Positions 11,595 through 23,970 of a stretch of DNA of 64,000 bases are shown here, in pieces. Each line of letters begins with the position of its first letter. Position 1 is the stretch's first letter. A program made the translations under genes and the position numbers. The notes under the pieces were generated by a model. The model was not told the origin of the DNA, did no database searches, and saw only the letters and a program-made list of their open reading frames with translations. This DNA comes from Phialocephala subalpina (lineage: Eukaryota; Ascomycota; Leotiomycetes; Helotiales; Mollisiaceae), in NCBI GenBank assembly GCA_900073065.1, contig FJOG01000004.1:1546712-1610711 (forward strand). The letters run 5' to 3'.

Positions 11595-12332
11595 GTTCTC
11601 CTGCATGCGGACGGAGTAAGACCGACGAGAGCATTTTGAGCACTGGCTTGGCGTCATAGCGAGCATATACCCATCAGACCGTTCATGCAAACGTGTTTTT
11701 GAGCATTGGGATGAAAATGAGATACGAACACGTGGCGGGATGGAGCGATGCACATAGAATCATAGAATGAATGACATTCCAGCGTTAAGATTTCCATTAG
11801 CTACCCAACCATGTGGGTATATCATCCAGGTGCTCACCATGCTCAGAAGTCTATCCCTGTGAGCTTCAGGTGAACAACTCTTTTTTTTCCCTACTGGGAC
11901 GCTGCATTGAATAAGTCTCGCCTGTTGTAGAGAGCCACCGATACTCTTGCAGCTGAAAGAACCGAGTAGTTTGGGCCTTTTTCGCAGCCAAAAGTCATAG
12001 CTCATGATCTAGTAGCTAATACGTCAGGTATCTGGATAGACTTCTGAACATGGCGAGTAGCAGATTTCTAAGTGAAAAGCACCACCTTCAAAAGTTCGAA
12101 ACGACGTATTTTACACTGAATATCTTGAAACGCCACGAATTCTATTAATTTAGCATCATTTTTTCTTTGGATTTTGCTCTTTTTGATTGTGTTCGGAGGT
12201 TTTGAAAGGGGCTGTTGCAACTCGCTTCGATTAGCGAGAACGGCCTCCATTTCACGACCGAGTCTGGGACGAAAATTATCCACAACGGCTCGTAGAATAT
12301 GGGTTTGAGAAGATTAAATTCAGTTTTTATTT
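11595..12332. other. Convergent intergenic region
   Basis: Holds the 3' flanks of RNA1 and of the minus-strand regulator-like gene. The short ORFs here are not protein-like. No RNA gene or repeat was seen. Confidence 0.5.
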
Positions 12333-14637
12333 TTATTTTTTACAATGAACTCGGCTGAAGTGTTGCAAATACGTCGCCGGCTTCCACTTCCCCAAAACCG
12401 GTGACCCCGTAGGAGAAGGAGAAACATATTCCAACCCCTTACAGAGCTCCCAAAACGCCGGACTATGCGCCTCAGTAAACCACAGCATGCCTTTCATCTG
12501 CGCCTCCAACTGTCCCAACGTATTCCAACCCATCTTCACCCCGTCCTTTTGAACTTCCTCGGCATACCATTCTCGTAGCTTTCCTTCGGATTCCATACCG
12601 CCCATTGCTAGGCACCATATTCTCAGCAGACCGAGATCATCCCAATTACCTATGCTGGATTTGAGGTAGTGTTGGAGTTTTTGTGTTTGGAGAGTGGATA
12701 TAACGCCGTTGATTCCAAAGAGGCGGCGGATTTCGGCGAGATAGAGGGCGCAGGCTAATCGGCAGCCTTGTAGAATGTGGAGATCGTCGGGAGGGGCGAT
12801 GATGGCGTCGCCGGCGAGGCTAAGGATTCGGTGGAGGAGAGGGAAGACGTAACCGGTACCAAATCTAGAAGTTTGAAAAATTAGCATCTGTTGAGGGTCT
12901 GAACACCGAAGCATTCGAAGTGTACTCACTCTCCGTTGCTTAAAATGCGTCTATTTGTACGTTTAACCTCATGTGTGAGGTGGTTGTTGAATCTCAGGAG
13001 GTCACCTTTTTGAGTTAGTGCATCTCTTGTGCAATTTTGCAGAGATGGTGGCAGGTTCAATGACATATGTAGTAGTCTCGAGACAAAGTCGAAGGTCAAG
13101 ACGTAAATGAGGAAATGGGATGTTGGTAAGACCCTCAGACTAACCCATGAGGACCAAAAGGTCCATATGATTAGGAAATCTGTATGACCATGCAGCTAGG
13201 ACATCATCGGATTGGCTGGTGATTGCGTTGCAGGGGAGAAGAGTTACTATCTCAGGAAGGAGTTGGTGGGGTAAAGGGTATCGTGGCTGTGAATCCTCTA
13301 TCGACGCCCAACCTACATCAGACCTGGGATACGATTAGCGAGCCATCTGCACAATTGATCGATCAAATGCAGAACGAAGAAACCTAAGGTTTCTATTGGC
13401 CACATCCATTGTCGCAGTGCAACAGATAAGAATGTGTTATGACTTACCATCCGAGCAGGGTTCTGACGAGCCGGTTCGAATCCAGGGTTTCAACTCCACC
13501 TCGAAGACGTATAAGTTCTTCTACCCCCTTCATATGTGCTCTACATGCGACCATATTCCCAGTGTATGACTATGCAAGAGTTATTCTTTGAGCTTCTCAA
13601 TCAGTGCGAGAGTACGGACATGGTAACACATAAATGAAACCACTGCTCCAATAAATCCATCTGAGGTTGCTGCTTCGACGTCTTGTATCCGTCCGGTGAT
13701 CGAATTTATGGCTAAAGTATGATGCATCATCGCATCGTAAGTCTCCATTTTCGCACCTGCGCTGCGACGACATGAGATATTGAGCAGGGCATTGGACAGG
13801 ACTTGGTGGAATGCAGCCTCATCCATCATTCCCACAGGGAGGCATGCATCTCTGAATGGACCGATATTGAGGTATCTGTCGTCGAAAGCTGCGCAGAGCA
13901 AGAATTAGATTTACCGAAAAGATGGCTTCCGACGGAGAGTAACATACCAAGATCAATGAGCTCCCGCGTTCTATCATTCAATTCTCTGTTGATTGAGGAT
14001 CGATGATCAGTACTTTATGAGCCTTCTCAGTGGCCAGCAGCTCGGAATGCCACAATGAGCTTCAAAAATCAAAAACTCACACAGGAAACTTCACAAATGG
14101 ATCGATCCGCCCTGTCCATAATCTGTCAATGACTGGAAGTTCTTCGCTTGCCGGTACATGCTCTTCGATTTGTGGCTGCAGATATTGTGGATGTGGACAT
14201 GGCTCCCCTGTTGAGGAGGGGCTGGGTAGAGGCGGACGCACTCGCTTTGTTGCGGGGAAAGCATCCCTCTCCTTCAATGATGTATGAGCCGGTGTGGCCT
14301 TTTCCTGGCCTACAGGCGATCGTATGGGAATAGCAGTGTGGCCAATGTCTTCCAGGAATTCAAGCGAGACCTGAGGATACCGACGTTGTTTCCGCCTTGA
14401 CTTTCCAATGCCTCGCATGACATGCTTTTTGATGAGAGTGGAAGCCTCTTTACTTTTCTCTACCGAAGCCACCTGGGTAATGAAGACTAGTTTGGGCGAG
14501 GAGTGCCTTCTGCTCAGAATAGATGCCGGTTAGATGTGTAACTTTCCTTTGCTCAAGACCAAGCGTAAGGGTTTTGCATGAACGATTTTTAAAGTTCCAC
14601 GAGATGATCTGGTCACTCACTGGGTATCGAAATCCAT
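12333..14637 (-). CDS. Fungal transcription-factor-like protein (Fungal_trans_2 type)
   Basis: Belongs to the fungal family carrying the PF11951-like regulatory domain, most of whose short members lack the Zn2Cys6 cluster; none is visible here. Exon 1 is tiny (14637-14621, MDFDT) with intron 14620-14513. The next exon gives KLVFITQ and HVMRGIGKSRRKQRR, the basic motif typical of the N-terminus. Later exons supply GRIDPFVKFPV, LNDRTRELIDL, GMMDEAAFHQVLSNALLNIS, the MKGVEELIRLRGG motif, ending with LEYVSPSPTGSPVLGKW. At least seven introns are needed; one donor (CAT|GTCCGT) is unusual. The exon around 13020-13130 is the least certain. The target pathway is unknown. Confidence 0.72.
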
Positions 14638-15434
14638 GATCGTATCTTCGACTGGCGCAGTAGGATGGACGATAGGCATCGACGAAAATGATGAGTAAAG
14701 GCACCACAAGCAGGCAGTATAGGCGATAAGTAAAGGAAAGAGGTCGCCCCTGGCAGACGTTGATAAGCTGCAGCTACAAGGGACCATTGTCCAAAAGCAG
14801 CTTGGTGAATTGAGGCTGAAAAGCAAAACCGTGCGTGCAGCTTACACGATCAGCTGGTACGTTGCTGGACTGCCACGCTACAACCGACTCGAATAAGAGC
14901 CGAAACAAGGTGTAGGTCAGCACAAACGACTGCAAGATGATGAGTGAGAAGAATTGAGTCTCCCACAGGGCTGTTCTCGGGGTTTGACCAAAAGAGCTAA
15001 TCTGGCCAAAGATCCGGCTGCAAGTCGGTCGCCTAGGCGGTGAATCGTGGCAGAAAATTAAGTGAGTCTCAGGCTTTCGCGGCCGACATCTACGTACAGT
15101 ACATTCCTCCAAAACATACTGCTTCAAACACTCGCCCTATTAACGAACGGGTTCAATGTGATCGACATGCCAGGCTCGCAATACCATCCTTAGCCTTCTA
15201 TTACTCGTTGGCCCAAGTCATGTTTTGACCGGATCTCGAGGATATCAACCCGGCCCTGAGTTGTGTTGTCTCTGAGATGATGATCAGAGCTCTAACCCGT
15301 TCTGATATTCGAAGCTCAAGAATGGCTGGTTTCTCGTGGACCATCCATACCATTTTCAAATTGTTTCAACTCGCATAGGGAATTGTACGACGTTGATACC
15401 ATACATCATAGACAGCACTCTACTGCTGCCAAGG
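14638..15434. other. Intergenic, no gene called
   Basis: This lies upstream of the regulator-like gene and downstream of the SDR gene. Minus-strand ORFs (14617-14826, 14774-15127) have no family features and no codon regularity that I can see. Confidence 0.45.
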
Positions 15435-16521
15435 TCAGGCAAACTGCTCGCTTCCAAACTCGCCCTTCAGTCCCACGAAAAGCTTTCCCTGTTGAATAAT
15501 CTCGTTCTGCCTCTCCGAAAGCTCATCGACAGACCAATTCGACTCTATGTACTTTCCGCTTAGGAACGAAGACTTCTCCGTCGAGAGCCAGACTCCCACT
15601 CCGCCTACCAAAGCCGGGGTGTCTGCCAAACGAGTCAGTCTATGCTCTTCCTGAGATGGGTGCCATACCCTTCGCAAATGGTATGAAATAGTCCAGTGTC
15701 ATGTCAGTCACCACGATCCCTGGATGCAGAGCAATTGCTGTGATGTTGGGATATTCGATTGCAATGCATGCTTGCAGCTGGATAGCGGCTAGCTTGCTCA
15801 TCGAGTAGCTACTCATCCCAGGAAATACTACGACAGCAGCAGCCGAAACGATGTTGACGATGCTGCCTTTCCTTTCCTTGCCAAGCAATTCTGCAAAGCC
15901 CTGAGTGAGCAGGAATGCCGCTCGTACATTCGTTTCCTACAGTGATGAGTATCTGACATTGCAAAGGAGATCATAAAACTTACAAAGTTAATCCACCACT
16001 TCTCAACAGGGATATCAGAGATCGGTCCCGTCTGGCAAGTCCCAGCATTGCTGATCAAAACATCTGCATGGCCATATGTTTCCTTCACCTTTGCCCACAT
16101 AGCTGCGATAGATTCGGCTATCAACAAGTCCGTTGGTACGATCAAAACTTGAATGTCTTTATTGATCGCATGGATCTCGTCACGGACTTCTTCGAGAGCG
16201 CTGGACGATCGGGCCACTATCACTATCGCCTTCGGATTCGCTTTGGCAAATGAGTGGACGAAAGCCTGATGGTCAGCAGAGCTTCTATCCAAATCTAGGG
16301 CTTCAAACCTTTCTTCCAAGACCTTTTGAAGCCCCAGTAATGACAATTATCTTCCCGGCTTGACTGTTGGAGGGATCTGTGGGGTCGATTGCGGAGTAAA
16401 CATCGCGGTATACAGTTCTAGTGAACTAGCAAAGTAAGTAGAAGCCCCAGTTCCCTGTAACCTTTGTCTCACTTGTCGTTTCTTCACCCAGAAATCATCA
16501 GGAGGGTTTTCCATTGCCATT
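15435..16521 (-). CDS. Short-chain dehydrogenase/reductase (SDR)
   Basis: A classical NAD(P)-dependent SDR. The ATG at 16521 opens an exon with FWVKKRQ. After an intron (16473-16426) come IIVITGASKGLG, the TGxxxGxG cofactor motif, then further exons with VLISNAG (NAG motif), IVNIVSAAAV (active-site Ser region), YSMSK (catalytic Tyr and Lys) and LHPGIVVTDM (PG motif). The C-terminus closes with ALVGGVGVWLSTEKSSFLSGKY. At least four introns were inferred, all GT..AG and in frame. It looks intact. It is divergent from an NmrA-like reductase across about 730 bp, so the two may be co-expressed in one oxidoreduction or detoxification route. The substrate is unknown. Confidence 0.85.
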
Positions 16522-17253
16522 TTCTTGAACTTGCACTGAGCAGTTGCTGGGAGATTCAGTGTGGGAGTGAAGGAGAGATACGCTCGGAGGACACCCTTCT
16601 ATACAGATTCTACCCGGCGAAAGCCACCCCCTGATTGGCTACAAGCACAGCAAACCAGGCCGAGGAAGGATCGGAGCTGAGATGCACTTGCAGCAATGAT
16701 TAGGCTGCGAGGCTGCTCATAGGATCTTTGACTTGTCGCTGACGAGATGCTTACTAGCAAGGCTTGCCATAATCCTTGAACAAGGTTCGGCCGACATGTG
16801 GGGTCGATGTGGTTGATATTCATATGCAAGTCCGGCTGTTTTTAAGACATCTCGTTCATAATGATTGTCCGACGGCGCGAGGTGCGTCAAATTTTTTGTC
16901 AGCTATTCTTCGTCTTCTAAGCCGCCTGACTGTACGAGTCAATGTTTGCTAGTTTCTGAGATTCCCCGCCCCTAACCGCTGCCCGAGAACGCGAACCCCC
17001 CCCCCCTCCCGCCAACCACAAGTGACCGGTGCTTGGAAATCAATGTTGCAATAGCCTCAGAATTTCCTGAAGCTCACACGACGTGATCAATATCAACTTG
17101 AATACGTTGATTTGGACTAGCTAGCAAGTCTTTTTTCGAGCAAAGCAGCATGTTTCTCGACATCTATAAGAAGGACTGCTTCGGTGGTCAAAGGGATCTT
17201 TGTCTAAACTCAAGTTCACAAATTTTCCTTGCACGCTTGCAAGTTTAACGATC
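16522..17253. promoter_or_regulatory. Shared divergent promoter region (SDR / NmrA-like)
   Basis: No gene lies between the two divergent starts. A C homopolymer occurs at about 16996-17006. A TATA-like CTATAAG lies near 17164, about 90 bp before the NmrA-like ATG. Control from a common region is inferred from the arrangement only. Confidence 0.45.
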
Positions 17254-18177
17254 ATGCCGTTCCACAATATTGCAATCGCTGGAGCTTCAGGTTTCCTGGG
17301 TCAAAAAATTCTCGAACATCTTCTCAATATTCCTGGGGTCACTCAAGTCACTGTTCTCAGCCGATCACCACAGCCCGACGAAGCTGCTCCTAACCGTCTG
17401 GTATCATTCATATCAATCTCATCCTACAAAGATACCGAAAGTCTCGCGAGCATTCTTCGAGGACACGATCTTCTGATATCTGCTATCGCTGGAGCTGCAG
17501 CTGGCACTACGGATGCACTTTTAGTGGAAGCTGCCCTCAGAGCAGGTGTGCAGCGCTTCATGCCTTCAGAATACACTGTCGATGTACTGCATCCTCACTC
17601 CGTCAAATTTGCAGGATCTACGATCTTATCTGCGAAGATCGCCAACGCAACGAATCTCGAATTGCTTGCTGAAGAGGGCACGATAGAGTACACCACGCTT
17701 GTCACTGGACCTTTTCTGGACTTCTGGTTCTCTGGAGTGGTAAAAGGCGTTGTGGACTTGGAAGAACGCAGGGTGATGCTCTATGATGGTGGCGAACATC
17801 AAGTGTCGGGTTGTTCCTCAGACTTCATTGCTCGATGCGTGGGAGCTGTCATTGCTATGCCCGATGAAGCAACGAAGAACCAACGAATCAGGATCGCCGA
17901 GACTCAATTCAACGGGAAGGAGTTGCTGAGCACTTTTGAGGAAGTGACTGGCGAACAGTGGCTTGGTGTTCACAAAACCACGGATGCGCTGGTGGACGAA
18001 AGCAATCAGGCTCTGCAGGAGGGCAACATGAGAGGCTTCTATCTTGGACAAATCCTCAAACTTGGATTCGATGGGGAAGGCTCGTGTTACTTTGAGGAAG
18101 GATTGATGCATGGCGGTGGTAGTGTCGAGCGGCTGGCTTTGAAGGATATCGTGGCAAAGAGCATTGTTTCAAATTGA
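17254..18177 (+). CDS. NmrA-like / isoflavone-reductase-like family protein
   Basis: An atypical SDR of the NmrA/isoflavone reductase group, with a Rossmann fold binding NAD(P). A single exon encodes 307 residues from the ATG at 17254 (MPFHNIAIAGASGFLGQKIL, the GxxGxxG motif). The next in-frame ATG upstream (17200) would add 18 residues before the fold and is less likely. The FMPSEYTVD segment and the hydrophobic C-terminal half are typical. The active-site Lys of reductase members is not obvious, so it could be a reductase or a redox sensor. It is divergent from the SDR gene. Confidence 0.85.
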   Translation: MPFHNIAIAGASGFLGQKILEHLLNIPGVTQVTVLSRSPQPDEAAPNRLVSFISISSYKDTESLASILRGHDLLISAIAGAAAGTTDALLVEAALRAGVQRFMPSEYTVDVLHPHSVKFAGSTILSAKIANATNLELLAEEGTIEYTTLVTGPFLDFWFSGVVKGVVDLEERRVMLYDGGEHQVSGCSSDFIARCVGAVIAMPDEATKNQRIRIAETQFNGKELLSTFEEVTGEQWLGVHKTTDALVDESNQALQEGNMRGFYLGQILKLGFDGEGSCYFEEGLMHGGGSVERLALKDIVAKSIVSN

Positions 18178-18891
18178 GGAGAAGCACTTTATCCTCGAGA
18201 GGCGTCTTGGAAATTCTAGAAGCCACCGCTCTTTCCATTGTTTCTTCACAATTTTAGGTGGGAGGAAACCTGTAGAATGCCCCTGAAAACGTGCTGAAGG
18301 AACCGGGCACAGACCACACCCAAAATCTTCCACAGAAACTGGCTCAGCAGCATAACTCTCTTCGAACCAGCACATTGGCAACTGTCATATTAACTTTCTT
18401 CAATGTCAACAACAAGCCCATTCTGGAATCAAGAGAAAATTCGTACTAAGACCTTCAAGCAATGCGGCGATTTCATTCCCGAGACGGCGAGCCCGGTCTC
18501 AAATGAATGTCGCACACGACCAAAATTTCTCTTTATCCGCGATCTCGTTCTTGGGTGTGACAACTTACCCCGGCAATTATGAGCCGGCTTTCAAATCTCG
18601 AGACGCAACCCACACAGAAATGTCAACTGGCCGTCCAGAATGCACGTATGCCGTGTCTCACATCTGGAGATCGTATTTCATCCAAAATGTCAAGTGTCTG
18701 ATCCTTTTAGCGTATGGCTTGCATCCTGCCAAAAGCAATGCTCACACCTATGCATTATTGAGGGGTCGAGGGGTTGGTGTGTCGGAGCCTCGTGTACTGC
18801 TACGACAAAGACTCATATCAATTGGGGCGGATCTCGGACAATGGAGCAGACATCAATGTTTGTCTCCACCTGGTGATGATCCGCCGACGAG
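18178..18891. other. Intergenic, upstream of the fasciclin gene
   Basis: A 157-codon plus-strand ORF (18503-18976) overlaps the true start of the fasciclin gene in another frame and shows no family features, so it is not called. The region is taken as 3' flank plus promoter. Confidence 0.45.
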
Positions 18892-20861
<1,970 letters not shown>

Positions 20862-21598
20862 TCATATTTCATTGGGTGGAGATGATGGGGTCCGGGTTTA
20901 CGATTTTGATGAAGTATGCTCGATATCCATTATGCTAGCAGAATTTCTTGTATTTAAATGGTGTTCAAGTATCAATTTCTCTTCAAGGTTCTCCTTATTC
21001 ACACTTCATTTTCGGTTGCAGCTGGGCCACCTTTTACTCGCTTGAGCATCCTTAGCAATTCATGGAATATCAAACTCTGGGTATCGCAATTCTCTTGAGT
21101 CCAGCTAGCTATTGCAAAGTTCGACTTGAGCTCCCTGTTTCACATCCTTTGTAATTATAAGTTGGTGTGAAAGTCCTCGAGGTTGCGGTGCATTTGACTT
21201 GCTCGGCTCTGGTTTGGTGCAGACAAGTTGGGATCCTTATATTACTCAACCTTTAGCAAATTTAAAAAGAGGTGCATAATCTATATTTTCAGTACAATGT
21301 ACGCTTTCCATTTCCTGAAGCTCGTGCAGAGAAGGAGCATGGTACCTAATGCCTTTCCTCATTGGATCTAGTGCTCCCGCTCCGCTACTACCCCACGTTC
21401 TGCAGCTCCATCAACTCACCATCAAACAAACAAACAAACAACCTCCCCAAAGAAACTATACAACCTCTACGACCCCATCATTGAGACTGATCTGCCATTG
21501 AACGATTCTTTGTATGGTTCTCTCTATTTTAGCAGGATCGCCTCATCCAAAAATCAAGCTTCCCAAAGTCCCAAACATTCAGGGACATTTCGACGAAC
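20862..21598. other. Intergenic, no gene seen
   Basis: Includes a short (CAAA)n-like run near 21425-21440. No convincing ORF or RNA gene was seen. Confidence 0.5.
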
Positions 21599-22881
21599 AT
21601 GGCTCTACAAGAGCTTGTCCGGGCATTCAATAACCTCCCACGATTCCCCGATGAGCCAGTCTGGTTTTGTCGAGAATCATTCGCGATTTGCAGTCAAGCA
21701 CGTTGATATGAAGCCGTCCGGCGATCTCTTTGCATCTTGTGAATCCTGGTAGTCGATTCAACCACCTGGAAGGGCCAGCTCAGATCCTCTCTTGCCCCTC
21801 TGCAGCCGCACAGGCCGAAATCGTCCTCCCGATGCTTCTGAAAGCCTACATCAATTCTATGGGTAATGCTCATGATTCTCGTGTGAGATCATCGGCACCA
21901 TGGAGTTGGTGGACGGAAGACAAGGACTTGGCAAACGCTCTCGAAACATGTATGGAGACCGCGGGCGTTCGGGGCGAGCTCTGCGAAATCAATATCGGAG
22001 ACGAGGAGAGCATTAAGATTGGATAAGAGGAATGGACTACGCTCTACGATGCGTTGAAGAAGAAGTCAGGACCAAAGTGCACCAAGTGCAAACAGCCACC
22101 GAAGGACGACACGGGAAAGCTTCAGCTATGTGGTGGTTGCAAGAAGGCACAATACTGCTCGAGAGATTGTCAGAAGGCGGGTTGGAAGGAGCATAAAATC
22201 ATTTGCAAGCATCTCGGCAATGGCACCTCTAAAAATACAGCTGGCAGCAATAGTTCTTCAACATCCCTTGGTGCATTGGAGTATTATGAGAAGATCGAAC
22301 TAAACAACCTTGAAGTGAAGGAGTTAGTTTGAGAGGTTAGGCTCGCACTTCCCAATCCAGGTGCTCTATCCCATGGCCTCAAGTAAGTCTCCAGTTGTAC
22401 CTTCCTAGACGGTTGATTTGGGGTGTTTCTTGCATTGTTGCAGCCTCTAGGGCATTCTTGCTATTGTCCTAGACGCCTCGTGACGACAGGAAAGGATACA
22501 CCAGAAAACATAAGGATACTTCTTGGCGAGAATGATCGAGAATTGGTCGATCGAATACACAGAGATGTGCGAATGGAAGTACTTCTGCAACCCACGCGAG
22601 GATCTTCAGCCTATGCTATGAACGCACGAATGAAGTACGACGAAAACTGTCCTCCATGGACTCCGCGAGAGGCTTCCGCGGACGAAGTTACTGAGATTGG
22701 ACAGATCCGAGACATGCAGGAGAAGATTAGGAATCACATGGGTAGACGCAACCCGAGTAGCATAAGCACCAAGGATATGACGGACATTCTCATTGCAAAC
22801 TTCGGGGATCGATGGTCTGAGGTGGTGCAGACATATCAGAGTGCCGTAAACGCAATGGACCAAGGCGTACCTGCTCTCTAA
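21599..22881 (+). pseudogene. MYND zinc-finger protein, decayed
   Basis: Starts like an intact gene (MALQELVRAFNNLPRFPDEP at 21599) but loses frame within 40 codons and resumes in another frame (SRFNHLEGPAQIL). The body carries a full MYND finger at about 22072-22210 (CTKC, CGGCKKAQYCSRDCQKAGWKEHK...C). The open body is broken by TAA at 22024-22026 (before EEWTTLYDAL) and TGA at 22330-22332 (before EVRLALP). Both stops are consistent with C-to-T changes of CAA and CGA. A late exon (to 22881) stays open and ends YQSAVNAMDQG. Related fungal proteins of this length are of unknown function. Confidence 0.75.
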
Positions 22882-23970
22882 CAACCCGGAGACTCGCATG
22901 ATCCGCCTCTCGGAAATCCTTCCCTCTTGATATTCAGGATCTAGATCAATCATCCAATGCTCTAGGGTGATTCTAGGTGGTAAGCACGTACGTACTTGAC
23001 GATAAAGACCAAGCCCCCACTACACCTGGCTCCGTCTTCATGATAGAGTATCTTGAGACCATATTGCTCAGAGGAGCGGTGAAAATGTACTATGAATTAA
23101 AGGAACCATGGCATAGATTTGGCTGGTATTGCGAAAAAATTATTAAGCAGATCTGTATACTAGATGAGAACAGAAGAAGTTGCGAGACATTGTGGAAGTA
23201 TACAAACTACTGCTACTAACGAATTTCATGTGTCGTTCGCCAGTCAGCTGCTGATCTACACGCCTTCGCTGCGACCTAGTTACATTTTCGAGCATCGCTG
23301 GAGAGCCGTTTCCGTCAAAACATTGACTCTCGCTTCGCCTCTCGTTCCTCTTTCCCCATACATAGCCCCTTAGTCTCCGAAGCTCACCCACATCCAGACC
23401 CCCACATCCCCAAACATCTACATAGATTTAAATAGCAATAAACCCAACATCAATCCGCATAAGCTACCCGCCTGCTAATCAGCTGTGCGGATTGTAAAGG
23501 GAGCCCCGTCGACAATTACTTCTTCAAACTTCGTTTCTTCTTCTAAAATCTTTGTTCAAAATCCTTCTCCTTTTATCTGCCAACCTCGGGAAGCAAATCC
23601 TTCCACGACTGGGTTTCTTACTCCGACACCTATCTGCGGATGGGTGTCGGAGATTCTTTCGCCCTTTTTGGAAATTTTTGTGTTGTTTGGGGATGTGGGC
23701 GTGGGGAGTGTCTGGGCGAGCTTCGGAGACTAAGGGTTTGATTTCGCTATTAAAGATTAAAGATACAACGCTATCATAAGCCCAAGTCCTGTGCATCTTC
23801 TAAACAATGGGTATCTTGAAGATTCAAGTAGCAACAGCAAGTGAATGAGAAGTCTTCCATCACTGAAGTCAATGCACAAATAGACTGTCGGTCTCATTAG
23901 AAGGTATCTAGGTATTTGCTCTTATCATCAAATCATAAGCCGTGAAGCTGAGCTCTATTCAAAGACAGCC
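22882..23970. other. Intergenic, no gene seen
   Basis: Short ORFs overlap in several frames and none resembles a protein family. The right part is the 3' flank of MAK10. Confidence 0.5.

Noticed and set aside
13473..13483. tRNA B-box-like GGTTCGAATCC
   Set aside because: It lies inside a coding exon of the minus-strand regulator-like gene (codons for SNRLVRT region) and no cloverleaf or A-box was found around it.
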